Source of the DNA: Cryptomeria japonica | Lineage: Eukaryota > Streptophyta > Pinopsida > Cupressales > Cupressaceae | Length of the DNA stretch: 64,000 nucleotides | Assembly: GCF_030272615.1 (NCBI RefSeq) | Contig: NC_081408.1 | Span: 404,867,389 to 404,931,388 of the forward strand | Direction: 5' to 3' | Part shown: positions 13,201 through 22,391 of the stretch, piece by piece | How positions within the stretch are numbered: position 1 is the first letter of the stretch | Layout: each line of letters begins with the position of its first letter | Position numbers and translations under genes: made by a program | The notes under the pieces: model-generated | Told to the model about the DNA's origin: nothing | The model's input: the letters and a program-made list of their open reading frames with translations, nothing else | Databases searched by the model: none

Positions 13201-16200
13201 TCTCTTATCCTGATGATGAATCATGGAGTGTGATTCGAAACGTTGATGCAAAAACTTCTACTACACAGCTGAATCCAGAAGCATATATGAATTTAGCATG
13301 GACTGTGGAAATCTTCTCTCTCTAAATGATAATTCTTATCAAATATGAATATAATTAAACTTTTCTTTGTTGACATCTATTTGATTACTTTAACATGCTT
13401 GTTTTATTTTTAAGCATTTTAGCATTTAACATCCTTTAAAGATATCCTTTGAATGATTTTTTTCTAAACTTTTAATATATAATTGCTGTCTACATTGTTT
13501 TTTGAAAATGGTGTTCCAGTACTCATCCCTGTCTATTGTACTTGTACTCATACTTGTCCCTTGGTAACTGTGGTTCAAAATGCACTACAACGTTCCCAGA
13601 GGTTCTGAAACTGATTCGATGGTGTCAAAAGACTCCTAGTTAACCCCAACAACAAAGATTAATCTCCAAAGACACGAGCCAAGAGAAAAAAGACAGTTGA
13701 CTTAATTTTGGATGTGGAATACAACTTGGAAGACACATGAAGTAGTTTTTAGGTGTCAGAAGTTAGAAATTTAGGGAGAAATGAAGTAGTTCAAGCCTCT
13801 TCGTGAAACTGCCAATTTCAGACAGGTGGCATTTCGTACTCGTTAAATAGATATTTCATATTAACCACTTTCATTTCAAATAACTAATTCATATTATTTC
13901 AAATGAATCTATTTGATTTTCTTTAATTTTGTTATCAATTAAACAATTAATTAAATTGCACAATTGATTATATGCTGGTGACCATCTATCTCTTTGGTTA
14001 CAGCTCAGGAATTATATTCGCAGAATTGAAAAATACTCGCTAAATAGATATTTCATATTAACCACTTTCATTTCAAATAACTAATTCATATTTATTTCAA
14101 ATGAATCTATTTGGTTTTCTTTAATTTTGTTATCAATTAAACAATTTATTAAATTGCACAATAGATTAGATGCTGGTGACCATCTATCTCTTTGGTTACA
14201 GCTCAGGAATTATATTCGCAGAATTTCAAAATACATTCGATTTTTCTCCACTGTTAAAGCTTGGGAATTATATTCACAATTTTGAACATAAATATAGTTT
14301 AGATGGTCATCTACTTATCTTTGCTTAAAGCTGATAAATTATATTTCCAAATTTACAGAAGGTAACAATGGGTACATGGCTGTTTACAAATGTTTATATA
14401 CAGCCCAGGAATTATGTTCCCACCTATATAAAATAAATAAACGAGTCGTTATCTCTTTTGTGATGAGCTGTATGGAGCCAAACTCGTGACATTGTATTGT
14501 TGCCGTATCAGTTACCAATTTCAAACTCTGATGATGCTATCGTATTTTATTGAAATTTTTGAATCCCAGTTTACTAACTTCATATTGCAACAGATGCATT
14601 CCCAAGTTAACAAGATCTCTTCGCGATCCATGTGAGCTTGTTAGGCGGCAGACATTCATACTCCTTGCAAGGTTATTACAGGTATGCTATTGTGCAGGAA
14701 AAACATTGTACAGCTTCCCAATTAAGTAAGAAAGAAAACAATGCAATCTTGGTGAGAACCATTATAAACCTTTGAGTTGCATTGATTTAGTGGAAAAAGA
14801 CCCTAATAATCAGATTCATGCTTTTAACTCTTCTGCCATTTTGTACATGTTTTCAGTTTGTAATGTGTGTTGTTACAGAGGGATTATGTCAAGTGGAAGG
14901 GGGTCCTTTTTTATCGGTTCCTCTTGGCTCTTGTTGACGAATCTGAAAAGATCCGACGGTTGGCAGATTATCTATTTGGGAGCATTTTGAAAAGTGAGAA
15001 TTTTATAATAAGAACAGTGGGAAATTGTAACTTTTCTCTAGCGAATGTTTGATTGCTTAAAAGTGTCTGCAGTTACTTATGGATAAATCTGTACTGCAGC
15101 AAAGGCACCACTTCTAGCATATAACAGTTTTGTTGAGACTATCTTTATATTGAATGATTGTCATGCACACGCTGGTCACAGTGAGACATTTCAGACCTCA
15201 GAGAGTGATCGCCGTTTGTTTTCTTTAAGGTGATCTAAGGCGGCTTATTAAAACAGAACACTATATGGAACATGTGATAAAAATGCTTTACTGTAAGATA
15301 TTTAGTGATTAGCTGAAGTTCACATAGTTTCTTTTTATTTGCAGAGGTAGCAATGAATCAGTATCCTCAGAACGCATGCACATTTATGTTTCCTTACTAA
15401 AACAGATGGCACCTGAGCATCTATTGGCAACTTCAGCAAAACTCTGCGCAGAAATTCTTGCTGCTGCAGCTGATGGTTTGCTTAATCTTGACGATAATGC
15501 TGCACAGTGTGTACTTCAGGTATGCTTATGAGGTTTGGAACTATATTGCACTGTTGTTTGCCGCTTTGTCACTACTGGATTTTCTGTGCTGAAAATCGTT
15601 GATATCAGGATGCACTACAAATACTAGCATGCAAAGAGATGCGCATTCAAGCTAATCGATTAGGTGGAGGGGCTGAAAATATGGAGCTGGAAGAAGAAAG
15701 TGGAGCAGCAGCTTTTGCTGCAGCCAAAGGGCGAGTTGTTACACAGATAGCGAAGAAAAATTTAATACAGAATGCCATTCCAATCTTTATAGAGCTCAAG
15801 AGGTATGCGATAAGTAATATTTTATTCTTACGCCTTTAACTTTCTTGCTATAAACAACCACAACCATCAATTTACGTTTGGAGATTTGATTTTCAGGTTG
15901 CTTGAGAGCAAGAATAGTTCTTTGATAGGCTGCTTGATGGATTGCTTACGCATGATATTAAAAGAGTACAAGAATGAAATAGATGAAATACTCGTCGCAG
16001 ACAAGCAGCTTCAGAAAGAACTCCTATATGATATTCAAAAGTATGAATCCACGAAAACCAAATCCCAAGTGCCAGCAGCAGTGTCAACTGTGCAAGATTC
16101 TGTGCCCCATAATGTGCAGAGCGTACCAAATAACAGCGTCCAGAGGACTAACAGTGCGGATTCAAAATTGCCTCCCAAGGCTCCTGCATCTGTCACGGCT

Positions 16201-16365
16201 TGCAATGGAAATGGCAAAGGAAAAGAAAATATTGACGTCCATGGTGCTACTGTAGGCAAGGCATCTGCAATGAAGAGGAAAACATTTCTTTCTCCAGGAA
16301 TGGAAAAATCTTCAACAGGCCGAGTCAAATGGTTGGATCAGGCTTCTGGGCCTGGGCCTAATTAA
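3183..16365 (+). CDS. CAP-D3: Condensin-2 complex subunit D3 (CAP-D3), 3' part, ten exons
   Basis: This is the HEAT-repeat subunit of condensin II, which with SMC2/SMC4 and CAP-H2/G2 compacts and organises chromosomes in the nucleus. Exons are 3183-4267, 6696-7451, 7543-8058, 8204-8295, 14594-14681, 14879-14993, 15100-15229, 15345-15519, 15609-15802 and 15897-16365. All nine introns are GT-AG, and every junction joins in phase with no stop, giving about 1,205 residues. Family members are about 1,300 residues or more, so only the N-terminus is missing: exon 1 begins two bases into a codon. The protein reads as HEAT helices to about residue 1,050, then a low-complexity tail rich in S, P, N and K. 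Two introns (2.4 and 6.3 kb) are inflated by repeats. No disabling mutation is seen up to the stop, though the C-terminus has an oddity (see 16358-16564). The family assignment rests on remembered conserved blocks, not a search. Confidence 0.9.
4268..6695 (+). other. CAP-D3 intron, 2.4 kb
   Basis: A GT...AG intron between phase-0 exons. It is AT-rich and without supported genes. The antisense open stretch at 4678-5004 has no recognisable domain and I do not call it a gene. A short foldback at 5897-5936 is listed separately. Confidence 0.8.
5897..5936. repeat. Short perfect-loop hairpin in CAP-D3 intron
   Basis: An 18-nt arm (5897-5914, beginning TTTTGTAAAC) pairs with 5919-5936 with two mismatches around a four-base loop. 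Flanking bases add weak further pairing. It may be a decayed foldback element. Confidence 0.6.
6696..7451 (+). CDS. CAP-D3: CAP-D3 exon 2 in window (HEAT repeats)
   Basis: The acceptor is GCATAG|GTATTC and the donor GAG|GTAAAA; both ends are phase 0, 252 codons. It starts VFRKFPVDRVISEWLQSVLP and continues DNETSIQEECLNLFQELV, a strong condensin HEAT signature. Then come a lysine/serine-rich loop, LLKGLANGNIASCVKRICM, and the membrane-free helical block WIAPPGTWLLLSEVS. It ends with an alanine-rich helix before HPRE. The preceding and following exons join without loss. Confidence 0.9.
7543..8058 (+). CDS. CAP-D3: CAP-D3 exon 3 in window
   Basis: The acceptor is GTACAG|GTTGAT and the donor CTACAG|GTAGTG; phase 0 at both ends, 172 codons. 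It begins VDAHVKALITLCKRQA, has a basic linker (SKTRSRMKKKGN) and ends in AWVTLGKICLADDKLAKSCIPLFLQ, the well-conserved HEAT block of CAP-D3 and CAP-D2. The 91-bp intron before it and the 145-bp intron after it are ordinary short plant introns. Confidence 0.9.
8204..8295 (+). CDS. CAP-D3: CAP-D3 exon 4 in window
   Basis: 92 bp after the TTGACAG acceptor. It encodes ELEITDSPAIRNNIMVAM then SDFCVRYTALVD and two bases of a glycine codon. The IRNNIMVAMSDFCVRYT block is the classic condensin non-SMC subunit motif. The donor is GG|GTGAGA. The next exon is 6.3 kb away. Confidence 0.9.
8640..9270 (-). pseudogene. PPR-protein pseudogene, antisense in CAP-D3 intron
   Basis: The minus strand holds broken pieces of a plant pentatricopeptide-repeat protein, the organellar RNA-binding family. 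From about 9245 downward it reads NIYAK, a stop, GSIYGACKLF, then KIPSRNIVS. A frame change follows and then MISKYTQNGFVEKALE. Further down comes IIRSGLFLSGNIVTN, then VMIDMYTKCGS. These match the repeat consensus (YAKCGS..A..LF, PxRNVVSW, MI..Y.QNG..EEAL), but frames shift and stops occur. There is no intron, which fits a retrocopy or a fragment carried by an element. Boundaries are approximate. Confidence 0.75.
9998..11067 (-). mobile_element. Solo LTR, 1,070 bp, TSD ATTAG
   Basis: It begins TGTAATATCCCC and ends GGGACATTACA, so the termini are TG...CA with a short inverted repeat. It is flanked by exact 5-bp direct repeats ATTAG (9993-9997 and 11068-11072). No internal domain or second LTR is present, so it is the product of LTR-LTR recombination. 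Orientation is uncertain; reading the minus strand, it would begin TGTAATGTCCC. It sits in the large CAP-D3 intron. Confidence 0.85.
11129..11184. repeat. 28-bp direct tandem duplication
   Basis: Two adjacent copies of a unit starting ATTGATATAAGG, differing at the last base. It probably arose by replication slippage. Confidence 0.85.
13196..13330 (+). other. Hammerhead-like core, possible Penelope-like element scrap
   Basis: CTGATGA (13210-13216) is followed by GAATCA (13218-13223), a 7-nt loop, TGATTC (13231-13236) and GAAAC (13237-13241). The two 6-mers pair perfectly. This is the layout of a hammerhead ribozyme: CUGAUGA core, stem II, GAAA. There is one unpaired T between the core and stem II. 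Hammerhead motifs occur in the terminal repeats of Penelope-like retroelements, which are known in conifers. I see no reverse transcriptase nearby and have not identified a clean stem I/III, so activity is not claimed. Confidence 0.4.
13845..14225. repeat. 197-bp tandem duplication in CAP-D3 intron
   Basis: The block beginning AAATAGATATTTCATATTAA recurs 197 bp later (ATATTTCATA at 13851 and 14048) with only a few differences. Each copy includes GGTTACAGCTCAGGAATTATATTCGC-type sequence, so the intron carries two cryptic TTACAG acceptor-like sites. A weaker third echo of its end occurs near 14255. Confidence 0.85.
14594..14681 (+). CDS. CAP-D3: CAP-D3 exon 5 in window
   Basis: 88 bp after AACAG. 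With the two bases left from the previous exon it encodes GCIPKLTRSLRDPCELVRR then QTFILLARLLQ. The DP..LVRRQT..LL..LLQ motif is one of the most conserved HEAT helices of condensin D subunits. The donor is CAG|GTATGC. The exact phase match across a 6.3-kb intron supports both splice sites. Confidence 0.92.
14879..14993 (+). CDS. CAP-D3: CAP-D3 exon 6 in window
   Basis: The acceptor is GTTACAG|AGG and the donor AAAA|GTGAGA. It encodes RDYVKWKGVLFYRFLLALVDE then SEKIRRLADYLFGSILK plus one base. The DY(V/I)KWKG..F.RFL..L.D motif is diagnostic for condensin D subunits. Confidence 0.93.
15100..15229 (+). CDS. CAP-D3: CAP-D3 exon 7 in window
   Basis: 130 bp. The acceptor is CTGCAG and the donor TTTAAG|GTGATC. 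It encodes TKAPLLAYNSFVETIFILN then DCHAHAGHSETFQTSESDRRLF and so on. The YNSFVE.IF.LN..H.H block matches plant CAP-D3. It starts with two bases that complete the codon opened in the previous exon and ends two bases into an arginine codon. Confidence 0.92.
15345..15519 (+). CDS. CAP-D3: CAP-D3 exon 8 in window
   Basis: 175 bp between TTTGCAG and CAG|GTATGC. It encodes GSNESVSSERMHIYVSLLK then QMAPEHLLATSAKLCAEILAAA. The R..IY..LL..M.PEHL..T..KLC.EIL motif is typical of this region in condensin D3. It ends in an acidic, alanine-rich helix. Confidence 0.92.
15609..15802 (+). CDS. CAP-D3: CAP-D3 exon 9 in window
   Basis: 194 bp between ATATCAG and AAGAG|GTATGC. It encodes DALQILACKEMRIQ, a glycine/glutamate loop, then AAFAAAKGRVVTQIAKKNLIQ and AIPIFIELKR. 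The basic KGR.VTQ.AKKNLIQN..PI.IELKRLLE segment, completed by the next exon, is a conserved condensin D3 signature. Confidence 0.93.
15897..16365 (+). CDS. CAP-D3: CAP-D3 last exon and C-terminal tail
   Basis: The acceptor is TTTTCAG|G and the stop is TAA at 16363-16365. It begins LLESKNSSLIGCLMDCLR then MILKEYKNEIDEILVADKQLQKEL, the last conserved helix of the family. A roughly 100-residue unstructured tail follows, rich in S, P, N, V and K, with KRKTFLSPG and GRVKWLDQASGPGPN at the end. The tail's basic and S/P content fits a regulated, DNA-proximal C-terminus (inference). Just past the stop another frame stays open; see the separate entry. Confidence 0.88.
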
Positions 16366-16564
16366 GGGATGCCTTAAATATGTTGAAGTCAAAGAATGGA
16401 GCTGTGCTTCCCCTAATATAATTCCCGTATCAATAAGGCAGAAGATTGCTTCTGCATTGGCAGATATTGCTGCTGCCCAAAATGTTAGAAGTGTGTTTCA
16501 GGAAGTTGCTGACATTATTTCCTCTCTGCTTCGCTCTTCTCCATATCTGAATCAACACCATTAA
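16358..16564 (+). other. Shifted-frame open tail after the CAP-D3 stop
   Basis: In the frame one base off the annotated one, the sequence stays open across the TAA at 16363 and on to TAA at 16562-16564. It includes IIPVSIRQKIASALADIAA and SVFQEVADIISSLLR, which look like coding helices with normal codon use. In a third frame, 16366-16425 reads RDALNMLKSKNGAVLPLI. This suggests the ancestral C-terminus was longer and that one or two indels, or an undetected splice, separate it from the present stop. It could also be 3' UTR that happens to be open. Confidence 0.45.
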
Positions 16565-17585
16565 TTCCCACTAACATGAAAGCCAGGGTTAATTCTGTAC
16601 AGAACTCTGCAGGCTTGGCTAGTCTCACAAATTCTGAAGAACACGAATGTTTGCAACCAAGACAAAGGAGGCAAACATTTAGTGACACTGATAACTAGAC
16701 AACTGGCATCTAGCACGATATCCTGTCCATATTGTATCATGTTTCTAACTAGAATTGCAAATACCTCATGTGCTGATACAGATTTAAGAATATTTATCTT
16801 CAATCGCCCAGTCTAATATAAGCACGAAGAGAGAAATACATGTCAAGTATTCCTTGACTGCTTTTCCATCTGACAAGAATGACGCAATTGTGTTATAGGG
16901 AGCACGATTCATAATTGTTCTTTCTACATGAAACAGGCAGATTATATTACTTGCTGGAAACTCTTGTCAACTATGTTGAAACTCAAAATTAAACTGCTTA
17001 ATATGATTTGTTAAAACGATAAATTTCAGATCTTCACAAAATTAAAGGATTTTAGCAAAAATTAGGTCACCATAAATGTGCACGCTTAACAGGATAATTT
17101 AGTATTAAGCTGAGTACAAAAACAAAAAACCTGGTTTGAAACAACAGTTCTGACTCACAAGTTAAAAGGCAATCACTCGGCAAAAAGCTGTTTCCAACTT
17201 GAAGTTAGCCCTAGCATATCGAGTGGAGCCAAGCTGCTTGTGTTTTTCATTTGTTGAATGACAATGAAATTGCCAACCAGGATATTAGGAGATGGATATA
17301 ACACAAAATAGGCATGTTGCCTCATACGAACCTTAACAATTGTTATTAGTTTTGTTATAGGCACCATAATAATGTATTCATTGCATTTATATTAAATTTT
17401 TTGAGCAACAATTTTATACTGTAATTTTTTTTTTAAAATAATTTAAAAAATGTTAATCTATCTATTCATGTTGGAAATAGTCATTTCAAAAATTAAATTA
17501 TTATTATTATTATTATTATTATTTTTTAATTTTGTAGGTCAATTAATGACTTTAATAACAAAATATTTTATACATCTTCATAACT
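16565..17585. other. CAP-D3 downstream flank, nothing recognised
   Basis: AT-rich sequence after the gene. No coding domain, element end or RNA gene is seen. AATAAA-like signals are too common in this composition to name a polyadenylation site. Confidence 0.5.
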
Positions 17586-17601
17586 TTATAGTGTCTCCTT
17601 G

Positions 17602-17739
17602 GTTTGACAGGTTAGTTTGGCCTGTTCGACCTTGTTCTTTTGGGGTTTGCACCCTTGCTTGTTTTTTTAAATTTTTGATAGTTTTTGGCTTTGTAAAGGG
17701 TAAGCGCCCTAGTTAACGTTGCTTTTTTAATCAAAAACA
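17602..17739 (+). mobile_element. 5'-truncated LINE 3' end (138 bp) with 16-bp TSD
   Basis: The insert is a typical plant LINE 3' UTR end: pyrimidine-rich sequence, GTTTTTGGCTTTGTAAAGGG, then TTTTTTAATCAAAAACA as a degenerate A-tail. It lies between direct repeats TTATAGTGTCTCCTTG at 17586-17601 and 17740-17755, identical over 16 bp. Target-primed reverse transcription with strong 5' truncation explains both features. It has no coding content. Confidence 0.85.
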
Positions 17740-19014
17740 TTATAGTGTCTCCTTGAATGATATTTGTGATGTCATTCATATCAATCCAATTAAATATATA
17801 ATTTTAAAAAAGTTAAAATACTTACCTACTTTATGTATTGTGTTTGCAACAATTATCATATTTTTTTTTACAATTGATTATATTTAATGTTTTGATTATT
17901 TTTTAATATTTTGTTATTTTTTATGTATCTGTGTTTGTCTTTAAAAAAAAATAAAAAAAAGTACTGCCATAAGGGAGCAGTTCCTATTTTATTAACAACA
18001 AAAATGATTACAAAGATAATAAGGGATTATTGATAAATATATCCAATCCCCTTCCCAATTTCTATTAGCCTACTAACTAACTTCATATATGCCTCAAAAT
18101 CTTTCAAACAATATTTCTTGCCTACTCCATTCTTATTGAGTTTCTAGCCTTTTGTCATTTTGGTCTTTTTATTCTTAGCACTCAGGTCGAATCTCCAAAG
18201 TCTCCAAAGCAAGTTTTAACATTCACTGCATTCTCCTCTTTCACCAATTGATCCACAATGCTAAATGCACTCAAAGCATACCCCTAAATCTGAACCATAG
18301 GGGAGAACATATTTTTTATACACTTCACCATTGTGAATGTGTCCATTTGCCCAAAAGTCTAGACCCAGAATCTCTATTACCGTCATCTTCTCCTTGTCTT
18401 CCCTCTTCTAGAACAGTCTTTCGATTTGTTCCTCTGGAGTTTCTTGAAACTCTCCTCCCTTGAACCACATATACATTTGACCCTAAAGGAAATCGCCATT
18501 GATCAGCTGTAATATGCGAGCACCTTCGATTCTCCAGCTTGTGCATTTTCCATTATGATCAACATTTGACTTTATAGCTTGAGACAATTCTCAACCTCGC
18601 TATTTTGAAGAGAGATCTAATTGAGAAAGCAAATCCCTAAACTGGATCCTATGGATCCGCTTAGGAAATCTTAACTGCCTTCTTAGTATATTTACAATCC
18701 GTCGTTTTCCTCACTTTTTCTTTGATCATTCAAATCTTGTGTCCTCCCCGTGCAGTTTTGCCTTACTATCATGATTTGTTTTACAATGTTCTCTTTTTCT
18801 AGAGAATAATCTTTTTCAAGGCTCGCCCCAATTCTACCTATGAATAGGATTGATGGATAATATCATAGAGATGACCAACAATTCTCTTCCCTATGATCTA
18901 TCCTCTTGAAATTGAGGCTACAAGAGTAGCAGATATGAACCATGCCAATCCTCCTTTTGTCATTACTGGATATTCAAAATAGTTACATCTTGTTTTAGGA
19001 GCCATTTTTGTTGA

Positions 19015-19572
19015 TCATGGGTTGCCTTTTAACATTACGACCCCCATTTCCAATCTCACATGGGATATCATTTTAACCAATACCAGCAAGTTCATGAATG
19101 TGACCCGACTCTTTATCTTTTGCAATGATTTCACCAAGCTCTGTCTATTCTGAAATGTCATTGATAATATCCCTTCTCTCCTAATGCTAATATTTGCAAC
19201 CTTGTTTGCCTCACAGAACACATGTCTACTTTTATAATTCTTGATGCTTGCAAGTCTAGTCTTTATGATCCTAATCCATCTATTCAATTTTCAATTTGAT
19301 GTTTCACCTTTGATCACAACATTGATAATTACATGAGAATCACCCTCTATATCTAGGTCTTGAATCTCCCTCACATTGTAGAAAGCCGTGCCTCTTTCCA
19401 AAGCTTCAATTTCAGCCTCATTATTGGTAGCTGATCCAATTAGACTAAATATGATATTTTGACAAATCCCATCACTATTCCTGATTATACACCCAATCCT
19501 GACATTACCTAGATTGCCTTTAGATGCGCCATCAAAATTCAACTTAAGTCTTCCTATATCAGGTTTATCCAT
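19015..19572 (-). pseudogene. LINE RNase H domain with one in-frame stop
   Basis: It reads LKLNFDGASKGNLGNVRIGC, with the catalytic D in the NFDGASKGN motif. Then come NNEAEIEALERG, with the catalytic E, and DLDIEGDSHVIIN, with the catalytic D. After a TGA stop at 19291-19293, where a TGG tryptophan is expected, the same frame continues NRWIRIIKTRLASIKNY and HVFCEANKVAN (usually HV.RE.N..AD). Apart from that stop the fold is nearly complete, about 185 residues. Confidence 0.8.
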
Positions 19573-19989
19573 TTTGCATCAATTCTAGTAGAATTCTGTT
19601 AGATGAAGTTACCTTGCGGGGGTTTGAGACTATTCCATCTTTTTTGTATATCTTCATCCCATTTACTTAAAAAAGCTGATTCTCTTGGATTTAACTTTTT
19701 TGTTCACAACTTCGCAAATGCCTTCCTCTATTTTTTTAATTACCTGTTCAACGTGTAAAACTTTATTATTGAACACTCTTTTGTTTCTTTCCTTTTACAG
19801 ATGCCAAATGATCATCAAAGGTGCAACCAACCATATATCTCCCCATAAGGATCTCTTACCAATTACTAGCCATCCATTAATATAGTCAATTTTTTTTCAT
19901 TCCTTGCACTATACCACCCACACCCAGAGAGAAGCCTATCCTAACATTTCGATGCAAATGAGCACCACATGAAGAGATGGTTATGAGAT

Positions 19990-20300
19990 TCCTCATTAGC
20001 TAAACAAAGAGTACACATGCTTGGTCCCGTGACTCCATACTACTTCAATCTGTCTCTTGTTAGCGCTCTTCCATGTAGTGTCGTCCAAAGGAAGGCCCTT
20101 GTTCTCAGAGCCACAGTGTTGTTCCAATAGAATTTTGTTGGCCACTCTTTTTGAAGTGCTATCCTTCTTTGAGCTGCGTATCCCAGTTTGGCGATGTATG
20201 CCCCAGACTTCCTTGCACACCAAATCACCTCGTCTTTTGCATTAGCTACTATAATTTTCTCTTCCTTAGAATATCTACATAAATTGGTTTTGTCCATGCA
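19990..20300 (-). pseudogene. LINE zf-RVT-like segment
   Basis: The minus strand reads DEVIWCARKSGAYIAKLGYA, then WPTKFYWNNTVALRTRAFLW and HGRALTRDRLK. This is the W....G.Y..K..Y ... W....WN.....K...FLW ... R.LT.D.L pattern of the zinc-binding region that follows reverse transcriptase in plant LINEs. The usual C..C...ES..HLF part is partly readable near 20010 in another frame. Confidence 0.7.
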
Positions 20301-20639
20301 GGAATATTCAGGTTCTCAGTTGGTATCCATTTCATCCTATCTTCCAAGGTACCTACATCCATAATGTAATCACTGACTAATTCTCCATTGTTCCCAATTG
20401 CTTTTGCAACCCACTCTTTGTCTTCATAGGAATTGATAATAGCATCTTCACCATTCCATGAATCTGTCTAGAATTTTGCTTTTTTACCATTCCCAATTTT
20501 GCAAGTAATATGATTGGTTATTAAATGTCAACATTCCCAAATGAATTTCCACACAACTGATCCTCTGATGAATTGGCCAATGTGAGAATTCGCTCCGGAT
20601 CTTCATTATCTAGGGGTTTATATCTCATAATTCTCCACC

Positions 20640-22100
20640 ATGTTTAATTACGTTCCTTATAAATTTTCCAAACTAATTTTGCCCCAAGGGACAAATTTTG
20701 GAGCTCCATATGTCTTAATTCTACACTCCCCTCATCCTTTGAGCGACATGTTGTATCCCAGCTAATAAGAGGAATATGTTTGGCCTCCTTGGCTCCTTCC
20801 CAGAGGAACCTCTTCATGAAACTTTCAAGAGTTGAGAGAACTCTTCTAGGTAGTTTGAAGCAAGACATTGCATATATTGGTAAGGTTGAGAGGGCTGTTC
20901 TAGTCATCATAGTCCTTCCAGCTTGGGAGAGCCATTTACTTGTCCATGCTGCCATTTTACTGTTACACTTATAAATGATTTCTCCCCAGTATTCTGATTT
21001 TGATATCTCTGCAAACATTGGGACACCATGGTATTTTACCAGAAGGTTGGCAATTGTGTATCCCATTATACTAGCATCTTTTGAATCACTTTTTTGGTAT
21101 TGAAGAAGTATAACTCTGATTTGTCTATATTTACTTCTTGTCTTGAAGCCAAGGCATAAGATTTCAATGTATTTTCAATCACTTTTGCTTCTCCAACATC
21201 AACTCTTCAAAACAGAATTGTATCATCTGCAAATTGTGAATGGGTAATTGGTTCCATTCTATCATCTATAGTTATTCCTTTCCAATTTTTTAGAGTTCTC
21301 AAGTTTCTTATTTGCCTTCCCAATACTTCATCCATTATAACAAATAAGGAGGGGGATATGGGATTCCCCTACCTTAGCTTATTGAATGCCTTAAAGAAGC
21401 CATATAATGATCCATTTACAAGAATCAAAAAGCTCACAGAGGAAATACATGTCTGTATTATCTTTATCCATCTATTATCAAATCCAATTTTTTCTAAGAC
21501 TGCAATAAAAAAATTCCATTGTACCTTATCATGTGCTTTGCTAATGTCGAGCTTTATTGCCATTCCTTTCATCTTCTGTGTGTTGATTGAATTAATTATC
21601 TTAGAAAGCAGAATGATGCTATCCTTAATTTCCCTTCCTAGCGTGAACCTATTATGATCACTTGATATAATCTTACCTAGGATCTTCTTAAGATGATTGG
21701 CTATGGATTTGAACACTATTTTATATAGTGTTGCATAGTGAAATAGGCCAGTAATCACTCATTTCCTTACATTCACCTTTCTTTGGGATCAAAACCAACA
21801 TTGTATTATTGATTTCCCATACAAATCTTTTGTTCTTTCTCACATCTTCTACAACTCTGTGAGTGTCTTTACACATAAAACTCCAACATTGTTGATAAAA
21901 CTTGGCAGGGAATCCATCCGGCCTAGGTGTTTTGTTGGGGTGTAGTTGGAAGGTGGCCGCCTTCACTTCGTCCTCTGTAAATGGATCTAGAAGCATACAT
22001 TTATCTTCCTCTGTTATTAATTTAGGAATATTGGAGAGCAATTCTCCATACTCGTTACTCTACTGTGCAAAGTTCCCCAAGATATCTCTAAAATGATTAA
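20640..22100 (-). pseudogene. LINE reverse transcriptase, fragmented
   Basis: The blocks appear in the right order. First is FTEDEVKAATFQLHPNK then PDGFPAKFYQQCW; next INNTMLVLIPKKG. SDYWPISLCNTI follows, with W where R is usual. After a frame change come FKSIANHLKKILGKIISSDHNRF and MAIKLDISKAHDKVQWNF, where the catalytic motif is usually DISKAYD. Near 21205-21230 the minus strand encodes ADDTILF, the YADD-type active site, and near 20990 SEYWGEIIYKCNSKMAAWTSK, the thumb region. Several stops make it inactive. Confidence 0.8.
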
Positions 22101-22391
22101 CCGCAATCGAGTTTTGTCATAGAAACAAATACCTTCTACATCCCAAACATTCTCTATTCTGTTTGCCGCCTTTCTTGCTTTGACAGAGGCATGAAAATAT
22201 TTGGTGTTAGCGTCACCTTCTTTGATCCATCTTTCTCTTGCTTTGTCTCTCTAGAAAATTCCCTCTCTAGATAATAGTTCAAACAACCTTTCTTTCAGAG
22301 TTTTCTCTCTCAAATAATCTTCGTTATACATCCCATTTTGAATGATTTTTTCATTCAAGACTTCCAATTTTGCTTCCACATTGCTTTTTTT

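Larger units (their letters stand above)
8296..14593 (+). other. CAP-D3 6.3-kb intron filled with repeats
   Basis: It runs from GTGAGA to an AACAG acceptor. It contains the antisense PPR pseudogene, a solo LTR, two small tandem duplications (11129-11184, and 35-bp copies at 11793-11827 and 11859-11893), a hammerhead/Penelope-like scrap and a 197-bp tandem duplication. The stretches 9280-9990 and 11200-13190 show no coding or element signature that I can name. Confidence 0.85.

Noticed and set aside
13246..13325. Short open stretch after TTCTCTCCTACAG considered as a CAP-D3 exon
   Set aside because: It does not fit between the flanking exons, whose codons join perfectly without it, and it matches no condensin sequence.
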